64,000 nt of DNA from the NCBI RefSeq assembly GCF_900105455.1, contig NZ_FNSF01000001.1, positions 1,369,001 through 1,433,000 on the forward strand, read 5' to 3'. Position 1 is the first letter of the stretch. Each line of letters starts with the position of its first letter. This DNA comes from Tenacibaculum sp. MAR_2009_124. Lineage in GTDB: Bacteria; Bacteroidota; Bacteroidia; Flavobacteriales; Flavobacteriaceae. A program made the position numbers and the translations under genes. Positions 15,107-24,191 of the stretch are shown piece by piece. Below the pieces are notes generated by a model, which ran no database searches, was not told the DNA's origin, and was given only the letters and a program-made list of their open reading frames with translations.

Positions 15107-16174
15107 ATGTACATTCGTTTTATTTTTATTGCACTTTTAATAACCAATTCCGTTACTGCTCAATTTAGAAATTATTCTAATGAGTTTTTAAATATTGGTG
15201 TTGATGCGGCTGCTCTTGGAATGAGTAAATCCGTTGTAGCTACTAGTAGTGACGTTAACTCAGTTTACTGGAACCCTGCCGGTTTAGTGGCTGTTGAAGA
15301 TTATCAAGGTTCTTTAATGCATGCCTCCTATTTTGCTGGAATTGCCAGTTATAACTTTGCTGGATTTGCCATGCCTGTGGATAAAGAAAGTGCTGTAGGT
15401 TTTTCTATTATTCGTTTTGGTGTTGATGATATTTTAAATACAACAGAATTAATTGATAGCGAAGGAAATATCGATTATAACAGAATACAACTTTTTTCTG
15501 CAGCTGATTATGCTTTTAATATTGGTTATGCTAGAAAATTATTACTTGATGGTTTTCAGTTCGGAGTGAATGCCAAAGTGGTTCGAAGGATTATTGGAGA
15601 CTTTGCCAATTCTTGGGGGTTTGGTTTAGACGCAGGAGTGCAATTTGAAAGAAATAATTGGAAATTTGGTTTAATGGTTCGGGATATTACCACCACTTTC
15701 AATAGTTGGGCTATTGACCAAACTGAATTCGAAAAAATTCAAAATGCCATTCCAGGCCAAAACCAAGAATTACCAGAAACCACTGAAATTACAAAGCCAA
15801 AAGTTCAATTAGGTGTAGCTCGATCATTTGAAATTAATCGTTCTTTTCACCTTTTGGCGGAAGTGGATTTAAATATGAGATTCGCAGAAACCAATGATAT
15901 TATATCAACCTCTTTTGTAAGTATTGATCCATCACTAGGAGTGCAGCTGGATTATGAAAAATTAGCGTTTCTACGTTTCGGTATAGGTAATATTCAAAAT
16001 ACAACTGAATTCGATGGCTCTAAATCTACTTCACTTCAACCTAATTTCGGTATCGGTTTTGTATATAAAGGTATTCAAGTAGATTATGCACTTACCAATA
16101 TTGGTAGTGTTGGTAATGCTTTATTTTCCAATATATTTTCAATAAAATTTGATTATAGTTTCTTTAGACAATAA
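15107..16174 (+). CDS. PorV/PorQ-family outer-membrane barrel protein
   Basis: This is a 355-residue outer-membrane beta-barrel protein with a signal peptide ending near TAQ (residue 18). Typical PorV/PorQ-family features are the early block GVDAAALGMSKSVVATSSDVNSVYWNPAGL, alternating hydrophobic strands to the C terminus, and a terminal aromatic strand IKFDYSFF. PorV itself shuttles T9SS cargo to the cell surface; shorter paralogues of this type are common in Flavobacteriaceae with less clear roles. Only 2 bp separate it from the DUF4105/Lnb-like gene, so they form an operon. Whether this is the essential PorV cannot be decided here. Confidence 0.75.
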   Translation: MYIRFIFIALLITNSVTAQFRNYSNEFLNIGVDAAALGMSKSVVATSSDVNSVYWNPAGLVAVEDYQGSLMHASYFAGIASYNFAGFAMPVDKESAVGFSIIRFGVDDILNTTELIDSEGNIDYNRIQLFSAADYAFNIGYARKLLLDGFQFGVNAKVVRRIIGDFANSWGFGLDAGVQFERNNWKFGLMVRDITTTFNSWAIDQTEFEKIQNAIPGQNQELPETTEITKPKVQLGVARSFEINRSFHLLAEVDLNMRFAETNDIISTSFVSIDPSLGVQLDYEKLAFLRFGIGNIQNTTEFDGSKSTSLQPNFGIGFVYKGIQVDYALTNIGSVGNALFSNIFSIKFDYSFFRQ

Positions 16175-16176
16175 CT

Positions 16177-17355
16177 ATGTTAAAAAAATACTTTCTTTTT
16201 CTTCTCTTAATCGTTTCTAACTATTCTTTTTCTCAGGGAATGGAATTATCGGTATATTCCAAAATAAGTGTTATTACTTACGGTCCAGGAGATGCTTTAT
16301 ATGAAAAGTTTGGGCATACAGCCATACGAATACAAGATCCTGTATTACAACTCGATTTAATTTATAATTACGGAATTTTCGATTTTACTGAAGAAAACTT
16401 CTATATAAATTTCACGAAAGGTTTCATGAAATATCGACTTGCACGATATTCTTTTCCTTCTTCACTTCGTGGGTATAACAATAATGAACGCTGGGTTAAA
16501 GCTCAAATATTAAATTTAAATGTTCAACAGCGAAATACATTTTTCAACTATTTAGAAAATAACGCTCAACCAAAAAACGCAAGTTACTTCTACGATCCTT
16601 TTTTTAACAATTGTTCTACAAAACCAATTGATATCATGAAAGCCATCTTTGGGGACACTATTATTTATAAAAGTGATTTTGTTACCAAGGAAAACTCAAT
16701 AAGGCAATTAATGAATAAGGAAATTCATACAAATACTTGGGGCAGCTTAGGTATTAATATTGCTCTTGGTAATCGGTTAGATAAAATTGCACTAGCAAAT
16801 GAATATGCATACTTACCCGATTATGTTTTCGAAACTCTTGAAAACTCAAAAATAATAAAAGAGGGCAAGGAAGAAAAACTAGTTTTAAAAACGATCAAAT
16901 TATTAGATTATCCTGAAAAGAGCAACCATTCAGATACGATTAATCCATTTATCGTGTTTTTAATTTTATTGATTTTCGGGGCCTATATTAGTTATCGTGA
17001 TATAAAGAGAAACAAGTGCTCTCGTTGGTTCGACTTAAGTTTGACATTAATTACAGGCTTATTTGGTGTTTTAATTGTTTTTTTATGGTTTTTCACCAAT
17101 CATTCCACAGCACCCAATAACTTTAATTTCCTATGGGCCTTCGCTCCAAATTTCTTTTTAGCTTTTGTTATGCATAAAAAAAATCCACCAAAGTGGATTT
17201 CTAATTATATAAAATTTTTACTAGTTCTTTTATGTTTAATTCCTGTTATTTGGATATGCAACATACAACTATTCCCGTATGTTTTAATTCCTCTTTTTAT
17301 ACTACTTGGACTTCGCTATTTTGTTGTCTTAAAATTTATAAAAAGCTCTGAATAG
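16177..17355 (+). CDS. DUF4105 / Lnb N-terminal periplasmic domain membrane protein
   Basis: The 392-residue protein has a signal peptide (about residues 1-20), a periplasmic DUF4105 (Lnb N-terminal-type) domain and about five C-terminal membrane helices (residues 255-385). The domain shows YEKFGHTAIRI and the Asn-Cys motif FFNNCSTKPIDI that is characteristic of this papain-like fold. In some Gram-positives Lnb is a lipoprotein N-acyltransferase; the role of Bacteroidota homologues is not established. It is co-transcribed with the upstream barrel gene. Its last 20 bp overlap the convergent aroQ stop. Confidence 0.8.
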   Translation: MLKKYFLFLLLIVSNYSFSQGMELSVYSKISVITYGPGDALYEKFGHTAIRIQDPVLQLDLIYNYGIFDFTEENFYINFTKGFMKYRLARYSFPSSLRGYNNNERWVKAQILNLNVQQRNTFFNYLENNAQPKNASYFYDPFFNNCSTKPIDIMKAIFGDTIIYKSDFVTKENSIRQLMNKEIHTNTWGSLGINIALGNRLDKIALANEYAYLPDYVFETLENSKIIKEGKEEKLVLKTIKLLDYPEKSNHSDTINPFIVFLILLIFGAYISYRDIKRNKCSRWFDLSLTLITGLFGVLIVFLWFFTNHSTAPNNFNFLWAFAPNFFLAFVMHKKNPPKWISNYIKFLLVLLCLIPVIWICNIQLFPYVLIPLFILLGLRYFVVLKFIKSSE

Positions 17356-17752
17356 CTAAATCATAACTTTGTAAACCAAATCCTGTAATAATTCCCTTTA
17401 CATTAGGAGCTATATAGCTTTTGTGACGAAACGATTCTCGTGAATAAACATTTGATATATGCACTTCTATAACGGGTGTTTCAATAGCCTTGATGGCATC
17501 AGCAATAGCCACAGAAGTATGAGTATAAGCGGCTGCATTTAATACCACACCGTCATAGGCAAAACCAACCTCATGCAACTTATTTATCATTTCTCCTTCA
17601 ACATTTGACTGGTAATAATGTAATTCGACTTCTGAGAACTTCTCTTTCAATTCCTTAAAATAAGAATCGAAACCATGATTTCCATAAATACTAGGTTCTC
17701 GCTTACCTAATAAATTTAAATTTGGGCCATTTAATACTAATATTTTTTTCAT
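17336..17752 (-). CDS. aroQ: type II 3-dehydroquinate dehydratase
   Basis: This is the shikimate-pathway enzyme converting 3-dehydroquinate to 3-dehydroshikimate; it assembles as a dodecamer in the cytosol. The 138-residue sequence carries the type II signature at the N terminus (LVLNGPNLNLLGKREPSIYG) with the active-site Arg and Tyr. It also has YQSNVEGEMI, NAAAYTHTSVAIADA with the active-site Asn region, and EVHISNVYSRESFRH with the catalytic His. The length is typical. Its 3' end overlaps the convergent upstream gene by 20 bp. Confidence 0.95.
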   Translation of the reverse strand: MKKILVLNGPNLNLLGKREPSIYGNHGFDSYFKELKEKFSEVELHYYQSNVEGEMINKLHEVGFAYDGVVLNAAAYTHTSVAIADAIKAIETPVIEVHISNVYSRESFRHKSYIAPNVKGIITGFGLQSYDLAIQSFL

Positions 17753-17884
17753 CGTTCTTTTATAAAGAAAGTAAATTTAGAAATTGTTTTGAAATATGGA
17801 AGTATTAGATCAATTTTTTACTTATTAATCAAAAGAAAACCGTTGATTTCTCAACGGTCTCTATATATTTCAGTAAAATTAAAT

Positions 17885-19357
17885 TTATCTTCTACTATAA
17901 TTAGGAGCTTCTTTCGTAATTGCTACATCATGCGGATGGCTCTCATTGATTCCCGATGCCGTAATTCTAACAAATTTTCCGTTATTCTTTAACGCTTCCA
18001 CATCCTTCGCACCACAATAGCCCATTCCAGCTCTTAAACCTCCAACAAACTGGTGGATGCTCTCAAATAACTCTCCTTTATATGGTACTCTACCAACAAT
18101 TCCTTCTGGAACTAATTTCTTAATATCATCTTCAACATCTTGAAAATAACGATCTTTTGAACCTTTCTTCATTGCTTCAACCGATCCCATTCCTCTATAA
18201 GACTTGAATTTTCTACCCTCGAAAATAATAGTTTCTCCAGGAGACTCTTTTGTTCCAGCAAGCAACGATCCTAGCATCACACAATCTGCTCCAGCGGCAA
18301 TAGCTTTAGGAATGTCTCCAGTATAACGAATACCTCCATCAGCAATTACAGGAACACCCGTACCTTTAATTGCAGCCGCCACTTCTATGACAGCAGAAAA
18401 CTGAGGAAAACCAACACCTGCTACCACACGTGTGGTACAAATTGAACCAGGTCCAATTCCTACCTTAACAGCATCTGCACCTGCCTCAACTAAATATTTT
18501 GCAGCCTCAGGAGTCGCAATATTTCCTACGACCACATCTAAACCAGGAAATTTAGATTTTACCTCTTTTAAAACAGCAACCACTCCTTTTGTATGTCCAT
18601 GAGCTGTATCAATAATTACCGCATCAACGCCAGCATTAACCAAAGCTTCCGCTCTTTCAACGGCATCTCCCGTAACTCCTAATGCAGCAGCTACACGTAA
18701 CCTACCATATTGATCTTTATTTGCTATTGGTTTTTGAGTAGTTTTTGTTATATCTCTAAAAGTTATCAGTCCAACTAATTTATCTCCATCTACAACTGGT
18801 AACTTTTCAATTTTATTTTCTTGCAAAACAACTTCAGCTTCTTTTAAAGAAGTTCCTTCTTTAACCGTAATTAAATTCTCCGAAGTCATTACTTCCTTAA
18901 TAGGACGTTCGTTATTGTTTTCGAAACGTAAATCTCTATTTGTAACAATTCCTACTAACTTCCCATCATGATCAACAACTGGAATTCCCCCAATTCTATT
19001 TTCTTTCATTGCCTTTTTAGCATCTAAAACAATAGCAGATTCTGGTAAAGTAATTGGATCGATTATCATACCACTCTCAGCTCTCTTTACCTTTCTTACT
19101 TCATTGGCCTGCTGCTGAATAGTCATGTTTTTATGTAGAACACCTATTCCTCCTTCTCTAGCAATAGCAATTGCCATAGCCGATTCAGTTACCGTATCCA
19201 TAGCAGCTGAAACTATAGGTACATTTATAGTGATATTTCTAGTAAATTTTGTTTGAATACTTACTTCTCTTGGAAGAACTTCTGAATAAGCAGGAACTAA
19301 TAAAACATCATCATATGTTAATCCTTCTCCTACAAATTTTGATTGGTGGGCGTTCAT
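17885..19357 (-). CDS. guaB: inosine-5'-monophosphate dehydrogenase
   Basis: IMPDH oxidises IMP to XMP with NAD, the committed step of GMP synthesis. The 490-residue protein has a split TIM-barrel with two CBS domains inserted (about residues 95-205, two PVVD-type repeats). The catalytic Cys lies in [11 protein letters not shown], the nucleotide-binding [12 protein letters not shown] follows, and the flap includes the RYRGMGS-type sequence ([15 protein letters not shown]). I chose the ATG at 19357 (MNAHQSKF); a TTG four codons upstream extends the frame but is less likely. A TACATTTG -7-like element lies upstream. Confidence 0.96.
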   Translation of the reverse strand: MNAHQSKFVGEGLTYDDVLLVPAYSEVLPREVSIQTKFTRNITINVPIVSAAMDTVTESAMAIAIAREGGIGVLHKNMTIQQQANEVRKVKRAESGMIIDPITLPESAIVLDAKKAMKENRIGGIPVVDHDGKLVGIVTNRDLRFENNNERPIKEVMTSENLITVKEGTSLKEAEVVLQENKIEKLPVVDGDKLVGLITFRDITKTTQKPIANKDQYGRLRVAAALGVTGDAVERAEALVNAGVDAVIIDTAHGHTKGVVAVLKEVKSKFPGLDVVVGNIATPEAAKYLVEAGADAVKVGIGPGSICTTRVVAGVGFPQFSAVIEVAAAIKGTGVPVIADGGIRYTGDIPKAIAAGADCVMLGSLLAGTKESPGETIIFEGRKFKSYRGMGSVEAMKKGSKDRYFQDVEDDIKKLVPEGIVGRVPYKGELFESIHQFVGGLRAGMGYCGAKDVEALKNNGKFVRITASGINESHPHDVAITKEAPNYSRR

Positions 19358-19412
19358 AAATGTAATCAATTTTACTCGTGAGAGTGTTTAGTTGTTAAAA
19401 ATTAATTACGTG

Positions 19413-19420
19413 CAAATGTA
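19413..19420 (-). promoter_or_regulatory. -7 promoter element of guaB
   Basis: TACATTTG on the minus strand matches the Bacteroidota -7 consensus TAnnTTTG about 55 bp before the guaB ATG. No good TTG -33 element was found at the usual spacing. Confidence 0.35.
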
Positions 19421-19557
19421 CTACAAATAAATTTATCGAAGTGTAACGATTTGCATTATCTACAAAAAGTTTCTATTTAAAATAAGTCCAAATAAACTTT
19501 GAAGAATTAAAAAATCTAACTTCCTTTGCTCTCTTATTAAAACTAAATCTAAATAAA

Positions 19558-20784
19558 ATGAAGAAACTAATCGCTTTATCATTTACCACAGTTATCATGG
19601 CTTTAACCAGTTGTTCAAATGATGATGCAGGTGATAATGGTCAAGATACAGCCATCGCAAATGCTAAAACAGCCTTTGTAGATAATTACGTAACTATCGT
19701 AAAAGCAAGTTACGATGATGCTTTGGCTCAAACTCAGAATTTAAAAACGGCTATAGATGCTTTTGTAAGCGCTCCTGACGCAACGAACTTTAACGCCGCA
19801 AAACAAGCTTGGTTAGATGCAAGAGAACCTTATGGTCAAACAGAAGCTTACCGATTTTATGATGGTCCTATTGATGGTGACGGTGGTGAACCAGAGGGAT
19901 ACATTAACGCTTGGCCTTTAGACGAAGCTTTAATTGATTATGTAGCAGATGGTACAGGAGGTCAACAAGGTTCCGATACTAGACAAAATATCATAAACAA
20001 TACTACTGAATACCCTACCTTAAGTAAAACAGTTTTACTCGATATTATTGGATACAACCAAAATGAATCTAACGTTACTTTAGGCTACCATGCTATTGAA
20101 TTTTTACTTTGGGGACAAGATTCATCTGCTCCAGGGGATCGAATAGCTGGACAACGTGCTTATACTGATTATACTACGGCAGATAACGCCGACAGAAGAG
20201 GTCAATATTTAAAATTAGCTGCTGAAATTTTAGTTGAAGATTTAAAGTCGGTAGTTGACCAATGGAAAGAAGGTGCTGCTTACAGAAAAGAGTTTTTGGC
20301 ATTATCAAAAAATGACGCCATTGACAAACTTTTAACCGGTGCTGCTAAATTAAGTAAGGGAGAATTAGCTGGTGAAAGAATGACTGTAGCTGTTGAAAAT
20401 CAAGATCAAGAAGACGAGCATTCTTGCTTTTCTGATAATACACATAGAGACGTGTTTTTGAATGCTAAATCAATTAATAATATTATTACAGGAAAATACA
20501 CGAGAGTTGACGGTTCTGTAGTGAGTGGTACATCTTTATTGGATGTATTAAAACTAATAAATGCGGAAGAAAGTGCCACTCTAGCAGCAACAACAACCTT
20601 AGTAATGGCTAAAGTTCAAGTTATTTCAGATGCTAAATTCTTTGACTATCAAATTATTGGTGAAACTATTGATAATATCTCTAAACCTGTAATGTCAACA
20701 GTATCATCACTTGAAAAGCAAGGAGATGAATTGGCTCAAGCAGGTAAAACAATTACTGGAAAAAACATCGATCCTTCGGTATAA
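19558..20784 (+). CDS. imelysin-family lipoprotein (first in iron cluster)
   Basis: This is a 408-residue imelysin/IrpA-like lipoprotein. It has a signal peptide with lipobox LTSCS (Cys19), then an acidic tether and an all-helical imelysin domain. The metal-site motif GxHxxE is intact as GYHAIEF (about residues 176-182), and the paired NAWPLDEALIDYV block typical of the subclass is present. Imelysins are periplasmic or surface proteins implicated in iron acquisition. It is the first gene of a plus-strand set with the di-haem oxidoreductase (20870) and a second imelysin (22269). Confidence 0.88.
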   Translation: MKKLIALSFTTVIMALTSCSNDDAGDNGQDTAIANAKTAFVDNYVTIVKASYDDALAQTQNLKTAIDAFVSAPDATNFNAAKQAWLDAREPYGQTEAYRFYDGPIDGDGGEPEGYINAWPLDEALIDYVADGTGGQQGSDTRQNIINNTTEYPTLSKTVLLDIIGYNQNESNVTLGYHAIEFLLWGQDSSAPGDRIAGQRAYTDYTTADNADRRGQYLKLAAEILVEDLKSVVDQWKEGAAYRKEFLALSKNDAIDKLLTGAAKLSKGELAGERMTVAVENQDQEDEHSCFSDNTHRDVFLNAKSINNIITGKYTRVDGSVVSGTSLLDVLKLINAEESATLAATTTLVMAKVQVISDAKFFDYQIIGETIDNISKPVMSTVSSLEKQGDELAQAGKTITGKNIDPSV

Positions 20785-20869
20785 TTTTCAACTAACATAC
20801 TACAAAATAATCTAGCCAAACTAAGTCTTAGTGACTTGGTTTGGTTTTTGCGTACAAAAACAAAAAACA

Positions 20870-22267
20870 TTGAATAAATTAATTTATTATTTAGGAATAT
20901 CTATTTTTCTATTTTCATGTTCGAAAGAAGAAGATGTATATCTCCCTAAATATACTTACGAAGAAGGTGAAGAACTCTCGGTTGGTAGACTAACGACTAC
21001 CATTTTAGGGTCCAATGCCTTTGATCAACCCATACCAAATTTGTCTACCATTGATAACAGATTGTTCTTCGTTGGTAATTCTTTATTCAGACAAAATTGG
21101 GTAAGTGCTCCAGCCTCTACTACTGCTCGTGATGGTTTAGGACCAACCTTTAATGCAAGATCTTGTAGTGCCTGTCATAATAAAGATGGAAGAGGCCTGC
21201 CCTTACAAGAAGGGCAATCGTTTTCAAACGGTTTTTTAATGCGAGTGAGTCTTCCTGGAAATAGTACTAATGGAGGACCAAATCCGGTCGAATTTTATGG
21301 AGATCAAATTCAAGAGCATGCAAATTTAGGAGTTTCCTATGAAGCAAAAGTTTCCATCAGATTTGAAACTATTACTGGTCAGTTTTCAGATGGTGAAACT
21401 TATGAATTAAGAAAGCCAATTTATACCATAGCAGATGAACAATTTGGAACACTACAAAATGCTTTAACTTCTCCTAGAGTTGGACCACAAGTAATTGGAT
21501 TAGGTTTTATTGATGCTATAAGTAATCAAGATATTCTTACGAATGTTGATGAAAACGATCAGAATGAAGATGGTATTTCCGGAAAAGCGAATTATGTTTG
21601 GAACGTTCAAAAACAACAACATGAATTGGGTAGATTTGGTTGGAAAGCCAATCAACCTAACTTAACCCAACAGGTAGCAGGCGCTTTTCATGGTGACATG
21701 GGACTTACCTCTTCTCTTTTTCCCAATGAAAACTGTCCAACAATACAGCAAGATTGTCTCGATTCTGTAAACGGTGGAATACCTGAAGTAACAGATGATG
21801 CATTGCACAACGTTATGATTTATTCAACCTCTTTATCCGTTCCTATTCGAAGAAATTATGAAAAGGAAGAAGTATTGAAGGGTAAGCATCTTTTTAAAGA
21901 AATGAAATGTTCTGGTTGCCATATAGAAGCCTTTACAACTTCTTCATATTCTTTTAACAGATCACTTGAAAATATCAGAATTAGACCTTATTCAGACTTT
22001 CTTTTACACGATATGGGTGAAGATCTTGCCGATAATAGGCCTGATTTTTTTGCATCGGGTAAAGAATGGAGAACACAACCATTGTGGGGTATTGGTATGA
22101 TTGAAGAAGTTAATAATCATACTTTTTTCTTACATGATGGTAGAGCTAGAAATATAGAAGAAGCCATATTATGGCATGGTGGCGAAGCTCAAAACAGTAA
22201 AGAATCTTATAAAAATTTAACCAAGGAAGATAGAACAGCCGTTTTAGCTTTCATAAACTCATTGTAA
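20870..22267 (+). CDS. di-haem oxidoreductase (DUF1111/thiol oxidoreductase-like) lipoprotein
   Basis: This is a periplasmic or outer-membrane-anchored c-type cytochrome with two haem-binding CxxCH motifs, CSACHNKDGRG in the N-terminal third and CSGCHIEAF in the C-terminal third. It also has MauG/di-haem peroxidase-like features such as the LHDGRARNIEEAILWHGGEA block. The start is taken as TTG at 20870, giving a lipoprotein signal with FLFSCSKEED. A GTG at 20831 would add 13 residues before the signal. The gene sits between two imelysins, and members of this family co-occur with imelysins in putative iron-uptake loci. It probably oxidises or reduces iron or its ligand (inference). Confidence 0.85.
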   Translation: MNKLIYYLGISIFLFSCSKEEDVYLPKYTYEEGEELSVGRLTTTILGSNAFDQPIPNLSTIDNRLFFVGNSLFRQNWVSAPASTTARDGLGPTFNARSCSACHNKDGRGLPLQEGQSFSNGFLMRVSLPGNSTNGGPNPVEFYGDQIQEHANLGVSYEAKVSIRFETITGQFSDGETYELRKPIYTIADEQFGTLQNALTSPRVGPQVIGLGFIDAISNQDILTNVDENDQNEDGISGKANYVWNVQKQQHELGRFGWKANQPNLTQQVAGAFHGDMGLTSSLFPNENCPTIQQDCLDSVNGGIPEVTDDALHNVMIYSTSLSVPIRRNYEKEEVLKGKHLFKEMKCSGCHIEAFTTSSYSFNRSLENIRIRPYSDFLLHDMGEDLADNRPDFFASGKEWRTQPLWGIGMIEEVNNHTFFLHDGRARNIEEAILWHGGEAQNSKESYKNLTKEDRTAVLAFINSL

Positions 22268-22268
22268 C

Positions 22269-23336
22269 ATGGTAAAACGACTAACTTTTATTGCTATTTT
22301 AATCGTTATAATACTTGCTGCTGCATGTAGCAGTGAATCAGACAATCAAAATTCTTTTGATATTCAACAGTTGAGAGCTGATTTTATTAATTTGATTGAA
22401 CAACCAACCACTACCCTTTTTACACAGAATATTCGAAGCTTACACACTACTATAACGTCATTTTCCAATAATACTTCAATTCAAAATTTACAAGCGGTCA
22501 AAGAAGCGTGGAAGAAGGCTGCTGAAGCTTTTTCTAGCATTGAACCCTACAATATTGGAGAAATAAAGAACTCAAATATTCAAACTTCTTTTTATACTTG
22601 GGGAGCAGACGATACTGGTATAAACGCATATATTGCCTCTACTAATACAATCGACCAAGAGAGTATTAATTCTTTACCAACAACACAAAGAGGTCTTAGC
22701 GCAATTGAATTTCTTTTATTCGAATTTTCAGAACAACAAACCGTGGAAAGCTTTATGAATACTAGACGAATTAATTATTTGAGTACTTTGGGTGAAAACT
22801 TAGTATCGAAATCAAACATCTATAAAACTTTATGGGAAAATACGAGAAACGATTTTATTCAAAACAATCAAACTGGAATTAATGGTAGTATGAATCAAAT
22901 AGTAAATCAAATGTATGCACTTTTGGAAGATATTAAAAGTCTTAAAATTGGAGAACCTGCCGGCATAGAGAGAACATCCAATCCTGATTCAGAACTGCTA
23001 CAAGCTGAAAAAAGTTCTTACTCTTTAAATCTTATAAAAGAAAATATTGAAAGTATTAAAAGCCTTTATTTTGGAAATGCAAATGGGTTAGATGACTACA
23101 TTTTTTCAAAAACGAATACTACTGAACTGAATGACGAAATAACTAAGACTTTCAATAATATTGAAAGTGCAATTAGTAGTTTAAATCATATTCCTTTAAA
23201 TCAAAGTATTTTTAACAAGCCAACTGAAGTTCAAAATTTATACAACACCATAAGAGATTTATTGATTTTAATGAAAGTTGACGTCGCTGATGTTTTATCA
23301 ATAACAATTACCGTTACCGATAATGACGGAGATTAG
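22269..23336 (+). CDS. imelysin-family lipoprotein with altered GxHxxE
   Basis: The 355-residue lipoprotein has lipobox AAACSS (Cys20) and a helical imelysin domain. The position of GxHxxE reads GLSAIEF, with Ser in place of His, so metal binding may differ from the 19558 protein. It starts 1 bp after the stop of the di-haem gene and is therefore translationally linked. The C terminus is acidic (TVTDNDGD), as in the imelysin at 26724 (YVDADGD), suggesting these two are closer to each other. It ends the plus-strand cluster, converging on 23392. Confidence 0.85.
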   Translation: MVKRLTFIAILIVIILAAACSSESDNQNSFDIQQLRADFINLIEQPTTTLFTQNIRSLHTTITSFSNNTSIQNLQAVKEAWKKAAEAFSSIEPYNIGEIKNSNIQTSFYTWGADDTGINAYIASTNTIDQESINSLPTTQRGLSAIEFLLFEFSEQQTVESFMNTRRINYLSTLGENLVSKSNIYKTLWENTRNDFIQNNQTGINGSMNQIVNQMYALLEDIKSLKIGEPAGIERTSNPDSELLQAEKSSYSLNLIKENIESIKSLYFGNANGLDDYIFSKTNTTELNDEITKTFNNIESAISSLNHIPLNQSIFNKPTEVQNLYNTIRDLLILMKVDVADVLSITITVTDNDGD

Positions 23337-23391
23337 TATTATTCATGCTAAGGGCTTCGCTCTTGGCATGTGTAATTTTAAACGACTAGGT

Positions 23392-24111
23392 TTAGGATAT
23401 TTTGTTATACGGACTTTGCCAACAGTACTCGCTAAAATTTTTACCAGAAGAAATTCCAAAAAATAAAATCCCTCCAATAAACCCTTTTAAATAAAATAGA
23501 AATAGCACCAATCCATAGATTAAGCTGCTTTGCTTCCCAAAAAATATTGAATGCGTTATAATAGTGCTAATAAAACTAATTAATAGAACGAATGCTCCTA
23601 GGTTTCTGACATTCTTTGCAGGCCAAAATTTAAGTTTTCTTAATGGATGTAGGTCATTACCCCATTGATAAATTAAATAATAATAGTCGTTTCCCAAAGG
23701 TACAAACAAAAGAGGATCATCAGTTTCCTTTAATTTAAACAGTCTCGAACGAGCCATAATTTTGAATCCTTTTAATTGAATGTGATGCCTTCTTTCAAGG
23801 TTCCTTATTTCGGTCACTGCTTGCTCAGGGTAATCTCCTTTGAATAATCCAGTAGTTAAAAAGCGTAATCTATAATCAACACATATTTTCTTTATTTGAT
23901 TTATGTGAAAAACAGCTTGGGGATTCACCTTATTTATATCCAAATTATTATTAAAAGATTCATTGCTACTTTCCAAACCATTTTTGATTCGATTTCTATC
24001 TAAATCGAGTTCATTAAAAACAGTTTGCACCCAACTCAAAATATCGCCCCCTTTTAAAATGCGACTTCGGGCTTTAATTAATTGTTTTTTAATATTAACA
24101 GCTTTCAACAT
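23392..24111 (-). CDS. hypothetical membrane protein
   Basis: The 239-residue protein has a charged N-terminal domain of about 165 residues and two or three C-terminal membrane helices (about residues 168-192 and 197-225). The N-terminal half includes VCTVDYRLRF-like and FVPLGNDYYYLIYQWGND segments, often seen in conserved flavobacterial hypothetical proteins. It lies 80 bp after the TonB receptor and may be the last gene of that minus-strand cluster. The function is unknown. Confidence 0.6.
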   Translation of the reverse strand: MLKAVNIKKQLIKARSRILKGGDILSWVQTVFNELDLDRNRIKNGLESSNESFNNNLDINKVNPQAVFHINQIKKICVDYRLRFLTTGLFKGDYPEQAVTEIRNLERRHHIQLKGFKIMARSRLFKLKETDDPLLFVPLGNDYYYLIYQWGNDLHPLRKLKFWPAKNVRNLGAFVLLISFISTIITHSIFFGKQSSLIYGLVLFLFYLKGFIGGILFFGISSGKNFSEYCWQSPYNKIS

Positions 24112-24191
24112 ACGTTCCGATTTTCATAAAAATACAGACAAATCGAATGAATTAAAAACTTTAACTAATTATGATCCTATTTAGATAGGAT

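Noticed and set aside
19358-19369. Longer guaB start (TTG, four codons upstream)
   Set aside because: The ATG at 19357 gives the usual IMPDH N terminus. A rare start codon adding four residues is unnecessary.
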